A DNA stretch of 64,000 nucleotides from Cladorhizidae sp. MBARI D1340-BT2 (taxonomy: Eukaryota > Porifera > Demospongiae > Poecilosclerida > Cladorhizidae): assembly GCA_028752905.1 (NCBI GenBank), contig JAQNBH010000002.1, positions 29,363,762 to 29,427,761 of the forward strand, written 5' to 3'. Position 1 is the first letter of the stretch; the number at the start of each line of letters is the position of its first letter. This document shows positions 21,021 to 31,734 of the stretch, in pieces. The translations under genes and the position numbers were made by a program. The notes beneath the pieces were generated by a model, which searched no databases, was not told the origin of the DNA, and saw nothing but the letters and a program-made list of their open reading frames with translations.

Positions 21021-22570
21021 ATGTCCAGTTCACAGAACGTAGCCAGCGCTCTCAACAGGTGGGCCAGGGAAGGACGAGACCTGGTGGTAGGAAGCTCTGA
21101 CGAACACGCCCCCAATGAACTATTAGCAGATTACTTCACCTTGGATGGGCCAAGTATGGTAATATTTACACCCTCAATATATAGATCATTGAATTTTACT
21201 GTACAGGCACTGAAGACAACGAGTTCAATGAAGTAATGGAATCTGATGGTAGCATGATATAATACGAAATAATACTTAATACTATAAAAAATACATTAAA
21301 ATGAAATTTAGAATCTTCAGAAGATGATGACTGTGGTGATGAAGATCCACCTCTCTTCTCACCATTGAGCGGACACCCATCCCAGACTCCATCATCACTA
21401 CCACAGCCTTCTTCATCAATAGCACTTGAGCCAGCAGCACTTCCCTTTATTGTAGGTGTAACACATGGCATCTGCATAATAAACATGGCTATTATTCCAT
21501 TAGGATCCCAAACTTACAGCATTCTTGCTGAAGGGGTGTGGCTGTGTGATGTTTAAAGGAAAACCATGCTCCTCACAGTTTACTGCAGAGCACTACCAAG
21601 ACGTGAGAGACCAATGTGCATCACTGAGCAGGGAACAGGTCGATATGGTAATCCTGGGACAAATTATGGCTAATATTAATAATGAAGACACAGGCTAATA
21701 TTAATAATGAAGACACAGTAGGGGAAGGATCACACCATACCACATTACCACGGCAGAGGTCCAGGATAGTCTTCTATCACCATGGTTTGAGGATTTGCAA
21801 GGTCACCTTCCTTATGCTGCATAGTATTGGTAGGTACAATGTCATACTATACTGTGGGAAATATTATTACAGTACAACAATGTACCATAACACTCCAGGA
21901 ACAGACAGATTTAAATCCCTCAAAACCCACTACACTGCTGTGGGTCTGACTACAAGAGAACATGGCAACCACAAAAGGCTACCTCACAACAGACTGCCCT
22001 TGGCTGTCACCAGGAATGTAGTCAGGTTTGGCTTGTTGAAGCAAAAATACAGAAGGACAAAGGTCGGGTGCCTACAAGACATTGCTGATGTTGTCAACAG
22101 TTCCGCAAAAGCGAACAATGCCCAGTTGGTGGGGAGGGAAGACGGAACTATTTTAGTTCCACAGTACAACTGGGAAAACTACTTCACAAAGTACTACAGG
22201 AGACAGGCATTTGTTGGGATCAAGACATTTCACCGCTTGAAGTTCTCATCAAAAGAACCAGGAGTTGCTATGGTCAGGACAGGGACGGATGCAATAGAGA
22301 AAAGGCTGCCTCTTCTAGTGGAACAGTATAAAGACTGGAAGCCACATAAAAATGAACTCCCCCCACAATTATACCAGAAGGTCTTACTCCAGAAAGGAAG
22401 AAATACCTTTTCGAAAAAATACGAGAATTCTGTCCCCCTCATTGTCAGGATATTGTTTGTCCTGATCCAAGACCTGCAACCAGAATGCCTCTCCCAATCA
22501 ACTGCACCTTGCCTCCTCAGAACATAACCCCATCACCTAAAAGAAGATGTCAACTTTATTCATCATAGCT
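21021..22570 (+). pseudogene. Five-exon transposon gene, broken by a duplication and a frameshift
   Basis: Exons 21021-21153, 21207-21248, 21312-21451, 21504-21829 and 21899-22570, with GT-AG introns of 53, 63, 52 and 69 nt. Phases agree throughout apart from a 25-bp tandem duplication (21669-21718) that shifts exon 4. The product starts MSSSQNVASALNRWAREGRD, has an acidic linker, a Cys-rich stretch (LLKGCGCVMFKGKPC), LSREQVDMVILGQIMA, then SRIVFYHHGLRICKVTFL...TDRFKSL and TREHGNHKRLPHNRLP. These blocks match, from memory, an unnamed family of metazoan transposon proteins (G.KICRKTFLFLH.IG; VPR.HGN.KR.PHN). A second shift at a C-run near 22360 is followed in another frame by FCPPHCQDIVCP, a zinc-ribbon-like motif. 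No DDE core was found. Confidence 0.6.
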
Positions 22571-22574
22571 TCTT

Positions 22575-23180
22575 ATTATATCATAAACTTTGTACATCAT
22601 AACTAGTTAGCTATCAAACATTATTTTCTAGCAGATAAGTCACATGAAAATGTAGCAAACATGTTTAACTAGAAGCAAGCTAGCAATAATAAGAGGTGAA
22701 CTTACCATAATTTATTCTCAACTTGTTTCTAAAGAATCAATAAAGTTCAACTTTGTTACAGAAGCAAACTACATAAGATTAGATGTCAAACATAGTTGAT
22801 CAACTCATTCTACAACATATACAACTCCTAACTAACTAATCTGCTACTTACCGCTGCTTAGAACGAGTCCTTACTCCAGTCGTCCATACTATTCTTTTTA
22901 GGCCGAGGGCGTGGCAATAGCTCCGAACAAAACTACGCAAGATTAGCCAAACATAGCTGATCAACTCTTTCTACAACTCCTAACTAACTAATCTGTACCT
23001 TACCGCTGCTTAGAAAGATCCTACTCCAGTCGTCCATACTATCCTTCCATTTTTTAGACCCTGGGCGTGGCAATAGAACGCCAAGGGCGTGGTAATAGCT
23101 CTAATTACACGTTTACGGAAGTATACGGCTTCGTTTCGCCCGCACCCTGACAACGCTTTATAAACGCAATAATCCTATTG
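22575..23180. other. Non-coding, with a duplicated 110-bp segment
   Basis: A segment beginning CTCCTAACTAACTAATCTG and containing ACTCCAGTCGTCCATACTAT occurs at about 22826-22925 and again at 22976-23095 (about 90 percent alike). GAGGGCGTGGCAATAG and GGGCGTGGTAATAG recur. No gene. Confidence 0.6.
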
Positions 23181-23239
23181 TTGTACAGTAGAACCTCAGT
23201 ATAACGGAACTCACTTATCCGGATGTCTCGGTATAGCAA

Positions 23240-25711
23240 AGCAAGACTGGAGAAGTTGAAGAAGTCCCCATCACTACCTCTTAACCTTCTCAATGCCATA
23301 CGTGCCAAGAAATGTCTTGAAAATGGGCAATTTGGGAAAGCTGCTCAGGCATTATGTTCTAATGGCTTGGCGCCTACTTCAACTGATGCCCTCTTTGAAA
23401 TGCAGAACAAACATCCCCAAGGTCGTCCTCCTTCCATCCCTGCTGTCCCCCTTTCCTCCCATGTTAGGGTAACCGCTGAATGTCTTTCTGTGTCCATAAA
23501 GTCATTCCCTAATGGTTCTGCTCCTGGACCCTCTGGTCTTAGACCAAGCCATTTCAAAGAAGCTATTCTCTGCCCCTCTTCCGTCCGCGGTAATAAAGCC
23601 CTCACTGCTATCCTAGGGGTAGTTAAGCTGCTATGTGACGGTCAGTTGCCACATGAAGTTATCCCTCACCTATGTGGTGCTTCCCTTTTTGCGGTTAAAA
23701 AGAAGAGCGGTGGCCTCCGTCCAATAGCTGTAGGAGAGGTTTTGCGTCGGCTCACTTCGAAATGTATGTCGAGGATTGCCAGGCCAGAGGTGTTAAATAT
23801 TCTGCCCCCACTCCAGTTGGGCATAGGGGTCAAGGGGGGATGCGAGGCTATTGTGCATGCAGTTGCTCATATTCAGGAAGATGTAAACATTCGGCCGGAA
23901 GATAAATGGACCCTTCTCTTGGACTTCACCAATACCTTCAATTCCATAGACCGTGCTTCTATGTTCAAGGAGGTCAGGTCTCGTCTACCCTCTTTGTCGC
24001 CGTGGCTTGAAAGCTGCTATGGTTCTCAACCTATCCTCCAGTTTGGGGACCACGACATCCTCAGTTGTTGTGGGGTTCAACAGGGTGATCCTCTTGGGCC
24101 CATTGGGTTTGCTTTAGCACTCCATCCCATTGTGGAAAAAATCAAGGCTCAGGTCCCTCACCTTCTCGTTAATACCTGGTGCCTTGATGATGGTACTCTC
24201 TGTGGTACTGGTGATGAATTGTGTGCTGCCCTTGCAATAATCGAAAGTGAGGCCCCTTCGTATGGTCTGCAGTTGAATCGATCTAAATGCCTCCTATTCA
24301 TCCCTGTGAACTCCTCTTCTGTCCCTAACCCCCTCCCAGCAGATATTCCCTCCACCTCTGAAGGTTTTGTTCTTCTCGGCTCTCCTATTGGCCCTCCTTC
24401 ATTCTGTGAGTCTTCCTTTCATGAGCGTGTTACAAAGGTACAGTGTGTGCTTGGAAAACTTCCGGACCTCCAGGACTCACAGATGGCCACTTGTCTCCTT
24501 CGCTCTTGCCTTGGCTTTCCCAAAGTTTCTTTCTCTCTTCGGACCTGCCCTCCCTCCTTTCTTACTGAGGCCACTGTTGCTTTTGACCATGCTATGAGAG
24601 ATGCTCTTACTGATATTGTTGGTAGTCCTTTATCTGATAGGGCTTGGTTAAAGGCTTCACTCCCTTGTTCCTTAGGTGGTCTCTCAATCCGGAGTGCTTC
24701 CCTGCATGGTCCAGCAGCTTTCCTGGGTTCGTTGGACCTTACTAAAAGCTTGGTTGCGAGTATCCTGGGGCGTATACCAGGTCCTTCTTTCCACCTCTCT
24801 TCCACTCTGCATTCCCTGGCCCTTGCTGTTGACAAACCCGAGTGGTGTGTACTATCGATGAAGTGGATGTCCCCTTACACCAACGCTCCCTCTCTCACGC
24901 TATTGATATGAATTCGTTCGACAATCTTTTGGCTCTTGCTGATGACTCCCGATCTAAAGCTCTTATTAGGTCGTCAGCTATTGACCATGCCGGTGATTGG
25001 CTAAATGTTGTCCCTTCTAGTTCACTTGGCCTTCATTTCCAGGATAGGGAATTTCAACATTGCTTGCAGTACTGGCTTGGCCTCAGGATGGTGAAAGACG
25101 GTTCAATTTGCCCTATCTGCAACGTTGCCATGGACTCTTTCGGTGATCATCAGGTTGGGTGTGGGGGTGATGGTGATCGTATTCACCGTCATGACGCCAT
25201 CAGAGACTCTATCTTCTCGGTGTGTCAGTCTGCCGCCCTCGCCCCTAGAAAAGAAATTCCTGCCCTTATTCCAGGCTCTCAGAGTCGTCCATCAGATATT
25301 TTCCTTCCGAACTGGAAGAGAGGTCGTGCCGCTGCCCTAGATGTCCACGTCATCTCCACCCTCCAACGTCTCACCGTGGATGGGGCTGCTTCCACCCAAG
25401 GCTATGCTTTGTCCGTCGGTATGGCTCGGAAGAGAGCAGCTCACTCGGCTGATTGCCAGTCGGTGGGTGTCGATTTCGTTCCCCTAGTTGTGGAATCACT
25501 TGGGGGTTGGAGTGAGGAGGCTGCCCGAACCATCTCGGACATCGGTCGTCACCAAGCACAGCGACCGGATGCAATCATATTTTCCAACGGTTGTCGGTCA
25601 GCCTCTGGAGAGGAAATGCTACGCTCTGGCTTAGCCGCAACCCTCCAGTTGAGGGCGAGGTTGATGGAACTCTTTAGATTAATTATTTATTGTTCTTACT
25701 TACTTACTTAA
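23240..25711 (+). pseudogene. Non-LTR retrotransposon: reverse transcriptase plus restriction-like endonuclease
   Basis: Frame 1 (to 24911) holds the reverse transcriptase: SFPNGSAPGPSGLRPSHFKE, LRPIAVGEVLRRLTSK, LLDFTNTFNSIDR, GVQQGDPLGP, and the catalytic box CLDDGTLCG, where FADD is usual. Frame 2 (24842-25711) continues with HAGDWLNVVPSSSLGL, the zinc motif CPICNVAMDSFGDHQVGC, RIHRHDAIRD, then SRPSDIFLP and ALDVHVIS. A C-terminal CCHC followed by RHD...RP(S)D...D fits a restriction-like endonuclease as in R2/NeSL-type elements. One frameshift lies near 24850. The N-terminus is missing (5' truncation). An AATAAA/TAAA-rich tail follows at 25838-25877. Confidence 0.8.
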
Positions 25712-25837
25712 AAGGACGTTGTACTCCATACTGCATTGTATTGTCTGCATGTTTTTCCTTATTTACCCTGTATTCCATGCGTATATTTATTTTGATCACA
25801 AATTGTCGTGAGACCCTCGATTAAATTTTGAATGTTC

Positions 25838-25877
25838 AATAAAAAATAAATAATAATAAATAAATAAAGTAATTACT
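25838..25877 (+). other. A-rich tail of the LINE
   Basis: CAATAAAAAATAAATAATAATAAATAAATAAAG ends the retrotransposon and marks its 3' junction with the Tigger 5' UTR. Confidence 0.6.
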
Positions 25878-25967
25878 CGCACGAGTCACGCGCGTGCAGT
25901 AATCGCTCGCATACACGTGACTCCATTTGTCCCGTAGCCTAGGATTGTAGCAGCTAACTTCTTTGAG

Positions 25968-27293
25968 ATGTCTGCCAAGCGGAAAAACTTGACGTTGAAG
26001 CAGAAGGAAAAGGTGGTGGAAATGCGTGGAAAGGGATATTCTTTTGCTAGAGTAGCTACCGAATTTGGTATTGGTAAGTCTACAGTTTTTGATATAGTGA
26101 AGCAGAAGGACAAGCTTCAAACTTACATCGCGGAGCGAGAGACTGACGATGGTTCTGCAAGGAAGAAGATGAGAGTAGCTGATGACGACCATCTAGATAG
26201 ATCTGTGTATCTATGGTTCACACAAGAAAGAGCTAAAGGCTCTCCAATAAGTGGACCTCTTATAATGGAGAAGGCAAGGATGCTGCATTCAGTAATCCAC
26301 CCTGATGATAGTGAAGAGTCTTTTAAGGCTAGCCATGGCTGGCTCCACAGATTCAAGCAAAGGCATGGCATAAGGGAGTTACGACTTCAAGGCGAGTCTT
26401 TGTCAGCTGATAGCATTGCTGTTGGCCCCTGTAGAGAGAAATTGCTTGAGCTAATTGAAGAGCAGCAGCTAACCCTAAATCAGGTGTTTAACTGTGATGA
26501 AACAGGGTTGTACTGGCGTCTTTTGCCCCGGAAAACTCTTGCCGGAAGCCATGAAAAAACAGCTAAGAGTTTAAAAAAACCTAAAGATAGAGTTAGTGTT
26601 TTAGCTACAGCTAATGCATCAGGAAATTTTAGGCTACCCCTTCTTTTAATTGGTACAGCAAAGAATCCAAGAGCTTTAAAGAATATAAATAAAAGTGCTT
26701 TGCCTGTTATCTATGCTAGCCAAAAGAAGGCATGGATGGATTCTATGATTTTTAAATCCTGGTTTTTTGATCATTTTGTTCCCAGTGTTTCTAGGTATCT
26801 AAGGGATCAAGGCTTGGCTAGAAAAGCAGTTTTAGTTTTAGACAACGCTTCTAGCCATCCTAAGTCCAGCATTTTGCAGACCCCTGATGGTGCCATTACA
26901 TGTTTTTTCCTTCCGCCCAACACTACAAGCCTTATTCAGCCTATGGATCAAGGTGTGTTAGAAAACCTCAAGAGACGATACAAGCGTGCTCTCCTACAAA
27001 AGTTGCTGCTATCTCTTGAAGAGGGTACACCACAGCAATTTGTCAAAGATTTAAATATAAAGAAATGCATTTACATGTGTGCAGAGGCTTGGGATGACAT
27101 TAGGGCTGAGTCACTTTCACGTGCTTGGAATAAGCTTCTTGGTGCTAGCAGCAGTAATTGCAGTACATCTACCAACCCAGCTGGCACTGACAATTCAGGG
27201 GCTTCAGCAGGCACTGATAATCCTGGAGCTTCAGCAGGCACTGACAATTCAAGGGCTCCCGATGACGCTGACGATGCATGTGCTATTTTTTAA
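25968..27293 (+). CDS. Tigger/pogo-family transposase
   Basis: An intact frame of 441 codons. Residues 1-50: CENP-B/pogo-type helix-turn-helix (LTLKQKEKVVEMRGKGYSFA; EFGIGKSTVFDIVK). Residues 70-135: second DNA-binding domain (DRSVYLWFTQERAKGSPISG...FKASHGWLHRFKQRHGI). Catalytic region: first Asp in FNCDETGLYWR near residue 175, second in VLVLDNASSHP near 290, third in LIQPMDQGV near 325, the DDD arrangement of Tigger elements. It would bind the CAGTAGAACCTC ends and cut the element out at TA. TAA stops the frame at 27293, earlier than usual: about 65 codons of a plausible C-terminal tail (DEEIVHLASES...FDVCIRYLEQQP) follow to 27579 after a further stop and a frameshift. The core is complete; whether the truncated protein works is unknown. 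Confidence 0.9.
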   Translation: MSAKRKNLTLKQKEKVVEMRGKGYSFARVATEFGIGKSTVFDIVKQKDKLQTYIAERETDDGSARKKMRVADDDHLDRSVYLWFTQERAKGSPISGPLIMEKARMLHSVIHPDDSEESFKASHGWLHRFKQRHGIRELRLQGESLSADSIAVGPCREKLLELIEEQQLTLNQVFNCDETGLYWRLLPRKTLAGSHEKTAKSLKKPKDRVSVLATANASGNFRLPLLLIGTAKNPRALKNINKSALPVIYASQKKAWMDSMIFKSWFFDHFVPSVSRYLRDQGLARKAVLVLDNASSHPKSSILQTPDGAITCFFLPPNTTSLIQPMDQGVLENLKRRYKRALLQKLLLSLEEGTPQQFVKDLNIKKCIYMCAEAWDDIRAESLSRAWNKLLGASSSNCSTSTNPAGTDNSGASAGTDNPGASAGTDNSRAPDDADDACAIF

Positions 27294-27579
27294 ATAGGCA
27301 CTGAATTATCAGTGTCATCTAGTGAAGTTCAGGAATGGCTAGATAGTGACAAGAATTTGGGTGAAGAACGTAGATGAAGAAATTGTTCATCTTGCTTCAG
27401 AATCCAACCAGAATGAGTCTTCCGATGATGAATCTGAAGAACAAGGACCCAGTCACAAAGAAGCCGCAGATGCCTTTGATGTGTGTATCCGTTACCTTGA
27501 GCAACAGCCAAACACTAGCAGTGTCCAGTTAATGTGGGTAATATATACCATACTTGACAGGAAACCATCAAGCCACTGA
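27294..27579 (+). pseudogene. Displaced C-terminal tail of Tigger 1 transposase
   Basis: After the TAA at 27293 the same frame reads GTELSVSSSEVQEWLDSDKN, then stops. From about 27355 another frame continues DEEIVHLASESNQ, an acidic stretch and a helical end ending in DRKPSSH. Tigger/jerky proteins usually end with an acidic linker and such a helical segment, so this is the broken end of the upstream gene. Confidence 0.6.
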
Positions 27580-27906
27580 ACAGCATCTGGTGCCTATAGG
27601 CGGGAAAACGGTGTATTCAACACAATACGAAATTATGTCATCATTACTTTCAGTATAACGAACATTTCACTATAATGAACACCTTCTGGTCCCGAAGTGT
27701 TCGTCATACTGAGGTTCTACTGTACTTGAAGGAGCGCAACTATTCATGCTTATAGCTCGAAGGAAACATTATCAAATAGTTTCAAACTTTTAGGATATGA
27801 TCATTAGGTATCATAGGTGCCGATTATTAAATAATTTCACTTTTTTTTAAACCCCCGTTTAGGTGGGTTTTCGCAAATTCGGTCACATATATACATTATA
27901 TTTATA

Positions 27907-29846
27907 CAGTGCACTCCTGATAATTGGACCACATCCGTCCCAAACAAAAGTGGTCCATTTATCCAGCTGGCTAATATATCAGACTTTTATACAAATTGTT
28001 ACTACATGTATATAACACATACAGTTATATGTACAATATTGCACATGATGCATGTATAACTATTAGTTCATGAAATTGAGTAGAGTGCTTTGTTTAATGG
28101 CTGTGGCTTCCCTAAGATCAACTAAATCAGCACACTTGTCTAGCAAAGAATGTGCTGCATGGCCAAATCCCTGTTCAGTAAAATATCCAAGTATATGAAG
28201 CTTTGCTTCTGCATGCGTAATCAGAGGAACAGGATCGACCTCATTATCGTTGTCATCATTATCACTTTGTTCAAGGCAAGGCCTTTTGGCAATAATACTC
28301 TCCACAATTTCATCATCTGGAACATTGCTTTCACTGTAACAAGGTAACTCAGCGTCTATGTTATTGTATTCTTCCTCATTGTTAATCGCTGGTATGTCAA
28401 AACTAAACTCCTCATCATTTTCATCTATCACACTAGGTGATAAAGTAAAGAAGCCAGCTTTTCGAAAACAGTTGATAATCGTAGCTTCCTTTACTGCCCG
28501 CCAACTTTTGGCAACAAAACTCACTGCTTGAAGGATTGAAATCTTAGAGCTGACATCAATTGCAGTGGAGGATGGGTTGAGAATGTTTTCTTCTATGTAT
28601 GCCAGGGTCAAATGCACAAGTTCTTTACGATAAAGAGTCTTCAAGTTCTTTACGATAGATACCCTGATCCATTGGTTGGATAAGTGAGGTGGTATTCGGT
28701 GGCAAAAACTCTAGTTGAATGTTCTTTATTGTGCTTACATGAGGGTGTGCAGTACAATTGTCAACAAGCAAAAGGATCTTCAGATTTACTTTGGTAAGGT
28801 ACGAGTCCTAAGCTGCAAGCCATTCAGTAAAGATTTGAGAGGTCATCCAAGCCTTCTTGTTAGCACAATATGTGACAGGTAGATTATCCACATTAACATT
28901 TTTGAAACACCTTGGCCTAAGACTCTTACCTATGACAAGGAGTTTACATTTATCAGTTCCTGTCAGATTTGAACAGCAAAGAACTGTGATCCTTTCCATT
29001 GCTTTCTTAGAACTATTTAATTTTTCATGACAATAGCAAAGTGAGCCATCAGGAGTGGCTCGGTAATACAGCCCAGTTTCATCTGCATTATAGACATCGT
29101 TAGGTCTATATTCTTCCAGTAACCCTGGTAGAATAGTGCTTGTCCACTCTTCAGCACTTTTAATGTCTGCACTTTCCTTCTCTCCATGTGCCCGTTTGTA
29201 CCTGATTTGATGTCGTGCCTTCCAGCGTGAAAACCAGCCTTCAGTGGCAACAAAATTAGGATGTCCTAACTTTTTGGCTAAATCCTCTGCCTTCTCCTTA
29301 AGAATAGGCCCACTCAATTTCTGTCCCTTACTTGTCACAGTACCAAACCACTAATTAAGAGCAGTGTCTATATACCTCTGCTGCTTTACCTTTATGAAGG
29401 CGTTTCAACTTCTTTGCTGGCTTGTGACCATGACAGGAGACCTCACACCAATGTGACCTAAGTTCTTCTTCCTTGTTGGTAAGAGTGCTTCTTGGCTTTC
29501 AGCAGGCTCCCTCTGACTTGAATTGGGAGGTTGTTTTTTGACTATGTCCAACACTTCAATCTTCTCTTGTAGTGAAAGTTCCTGTCTCTTGGCCATGAGC
29601 TAAGCAGCTTCTAGCAATTTGAATCCAAGCAGCTGCATCATTACCCAGGGGTAGAGGTCATGTAGAGAATGTGTAAATGTATACATGTAACAACCATCAA
29701 AAGTGGCTTAAGTATCAGGAATTCTTGACCCATTTAGCCAGATTTTTTTGTATGTGTATGTATACAAATGTTCTGTCCTGGGTCAAAATGGCTCAGTTAT
29801 CAGGAATGTTCATTTATCCAGTGGTCCATTTAAGTGGAGTGCACTG
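27907..29846 (-). mobile_element. Tigger/pogo element 2
   Basis: Terminal inverted repeats CAGTGCACTCC at 27907 and its inverse GGAGTGCACTG ending at 29846, both flanked by TA. Inside the left end, TGGTCCATTTATCC and GGACCACATCCGTCC pair with the right-hand GGTCCATTTAAGTGG region. It contains a decayed transposase gene on the minus strand and lies only 17 bp from the end of the element at 20717-27889. Confidence 0.8.
28063..29596 (-). pseudogene. Tigger 2 transposase, decayed
   Basis: The minus strand holds the whole gene in pieces. 29596-29405: MAKRQELSLQEKIEVLDIVK (pogo helix-turn-helix). 29338-28808: SGPILKEKAEDLAKKLGHPN, FVATEGWFSRWKARHQIRYK, YNADETGLYYRATPDG (first Asp), YCANKKAWMTSQIF. 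After a stop: [13 protein letters not shown] (second Asp) and [12 protein letters not shown] (third Asp) near 28690-28790. 28644-28063: C-terminal helices and an acidic linker. Besides stops there is a short tandem duplication with 25-bp period at 28617-28657 (CAAGTTCTTTACGATA twice). It is a different Tigger lineage from element 1: the terminal repeats and protein differ clearly. Confidence 0.8.
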
Positions 29847-29896
29847 TATATATATTTATATATATATTTATTTATATATATATATTTATATATAAT

Positions 29897-29928
<32 letters not shown>

Positions 29929-29995
29929 ATTATATATATATATTTATATATAATTATATATATATATTTATATATAATTATATATATTTATACTA
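29847..29995. repeat. AT microsatellite (TATATATTTATATATAAT)n
   Basis: About 150 bp of TATATA with TTTA and AATTA interruptions; a related block is at 30450-30512. Together they bracket the 30.0-30.45 kb segment. Confidence 0.9.
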
Positions 29996-29999
29996 CATC

Positions 30000-30455
30000 A
30001 CGTCATCTGTGGCTAATCTGATTGGTTAATAACTGTAGGTTACATAGGCGCGTAACCTACACTTTTAACCGGATGTAGTTTAGCGCGTGCGCAATGTAGT
30101 ATAAGTAAGATAGCCTATACTCCACTCGCTGAAGTGTAACCTACTCGTTTGCGCTTTAGCTATTAATGTTCACTGTTCATGAAGCTTTAATGTCATGATA
30201 ATATTCACTTGATATAATTTATATAGATGTTCTGTGCTGCAGTGTAACCTACTCGTTTGCGCGTAACACTGCAAAATATCTGGGCTCATAAATCCCTGAA
30301 GTTGAAGGAGTTTTTGATTATGAAGTTGTTCCAACTCAGCTGCGTGTTTATCAAGCAGTACTTTGTCAATAGCTGGGGCGCTTTGAGTAAAAAATTCTTC
30401 CATTTCTGTAGTTTAGCGCATGCGCAATGTAGTATAAGTAAGATAGCCTATACAT
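30000..30455. repeat. Segment with paired direct repeats between two AT blocks
   Basis: TGTAGTTTAGCGC(G/A)TGCGCAATGTAGTATAAGTAAGATAGCCTATAC occurs at about 30075-30120 and 30409-30454 (one mismatch in about 46 bp). GTGTAACCTACTCGTTTGCGC occurs at about 30136-30156 and 30242-30262. Within the segment the minus strand has a short frame starting MEEFFTQSAPAIDKVLLDKH at 30403 that looks like ordinary coding sequence for about 45 codons; I do not recognise it. Possibly a captured exon in a small mobile unit. Confidence 0.5.
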
Positions 30456-30954
30456 ATATTTATATATAATTATATATATATAATTATATATATATTTATT
30501 TATATATATATACAATGCTGCCAGCCTATGCAACCGAGTGTGATGTGCACACCTCAACAAGAAGTGAGATGAGGGTCTACAAGAGCGATATAAACATATC
30601 TATAATACATGGTCATTAAAGAATTGGCAGAATGATAATGGCATAGCAGTATCGTTTGCCAATTCTTTAATAATACTTATTATTATCAGTGTTCATTGTC
30701 GCTCTCTTAGTAGTTTCCAAAACAGTAAATACGTGTTTCATAATTGATTTTAAGGTTAAGGGGGACGATACCTTTACAAAGTGTCATAAAAACTTGTGGT
30801 TCCAAATTTTGAGCTCCATGTATTCTGCACACTTCACTGTATAAACATGACATAATTATAGTGCAAAATATGTTCTCTCTTGTCTGCTCTATTTTGTTAT
30901 AAACTGTTGCATAGGTATAGGCTGTTGCATAGGTATAGGGAATAATTATGGTGG

Positions 30955-31205
30955 TCGTGGCTTCAGCTTCAGGCTCTTGAGAGTGGCTCCCCGGCAGCCA
31001 GGCAATCAATTGAACCTCACACACTTTGGTGCTAGGCTGATGTGCAATGCCTCCTTCACTAGCAGTTCCTTCTGGCCTGGTCCAAGATGGTGACTTCCAC
31101 AAAACAGAATGTCCATTATCCCATGCATTTGTTCAGCAATTGCAGATCTCACTTCAGTACACTGATGCAGATGAGGGGTGTAAAAGCCCATGGTAGTGGT
31201 TCTTT
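30955..31205 (-). pseudogene. Penelope-like element fragment a (3' end)
   Basis: The minus strand reads SAIAEQMHGIMDILFCG and then ELLVKEALHISLAP. This corresponds to the end of the GIY-YIG domain region and the C-terminus of the other two copies next to it. Degenerate. It joins fragment b back to back near 31206. Confidence 0.55.
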
Positions 31206-31207
31206 TT

Positions 31208-31660
31208 GCAGCTGGGAAGTGTGAAGACATCAGGAGGGTCTGCAGAAAGTTCAACATCAGTCGTTTTCAGATAGAGAAGAACTCGGAGGACTCGAAGGAC
31301 ACAACTGAGCAGAGTGAAGGATGTTTTACCAGCTAGCTAATATGCACTTGTGGGTTGTGTTGTGCACCGCATCCCTTGTAGCTGTAGGAAATACTACATA
31401 GGGGAGACCATCAGAAGACTGGAGACCAGAGTGAAAGAACATCAAGATGCCTGTAGAAAGTGTGCTAAAGTCTGCAATTGCTGAACATGCATGGGATAAT
31501 GGACATCCCATTTTGTTGGAGGAAGCCACCACATTCGACCAAGACAGGAAGAACTGCTAGTGAACCAGGCATTGCACATCAGCCTACCAAAGTGTGAGCG
31601 GTTCAATCGAGGACTGTGGAATGGACTTACCTGGTTGCTGGGGAGCTATTCTCAGTTTAA
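31208..31660 (+). pseudogene. Penelope-like element fragment b with GIY-YIG endonuclease
   Basis: The plus strand encodes HRIPCSCRKYYIGETIRRLE followed by RVKEHQDACRK: the first strands of a GIY-YIG nuclease (here RKYYIGET), with the cysteine pair just before it that is typical of Penelope-like retroelements. After a frameshift it continues AIAEHAWDNGHPILLEEAT. Upstream is EDIRRVCRKFN, the linker between reverse transcriptase and endonuclease. The reverse transcriptase itself is absent. Confidence 0.7.
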
Positions 31661-31734
31661 TGAGCCTGAACTAGAACACGCGTGAGCATGCTATTATACT
31701 GGTAGCTATAATTATTATAGCTATAGCTATCCAT

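Larger units (their letters stand above)
23186..27722 (+). mobile_element. Tigger/pogo element 1 (with nested LINE)
   Basis: Terminal inverted repeats start CAGTAGAACCTCAGTATAACGGA at 23186 and, inverted, CAGTAGAACCTCAGTATGACGA ending at 27722. TA flanks both sides (23184-23185 and 27723-27724). CAGTAGAACCTC is the usual start of Tigger/pogo ends. The transposase gene begins at 25968. Between the left end and the gene sits a 2.6-kb non-LTR retrotransposon (about 23240-25877), so the original element was about 1.9 kb. Confidence 0.85.
20717..27889 (+). mobile_element. DNA transposon with TATGTGACCGAATTTGCG ends, host of a nested stack
   Basis: Left end TATGTGACCGAATTTGCGAAAA with CCCACCTCTAAACGGGGG just inside (20717-20767). 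The right end is the inverse: CCCCCGTTTAGGTGGG and TTTTCGCAAATTCGGTCACATA (27854-27889). The arms are about 45 bp with one internal insertion. The outer span is 7.2 kb, but 4.5 kb of it is a later Tigger insertion (23186-27722), leaving an original element of about 2.6 kb with one intron-containing gene (21021-22570). The target duplication is unclear because both flanks are TA-rich. Superfamily not assigned. Confidence 0.65.
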
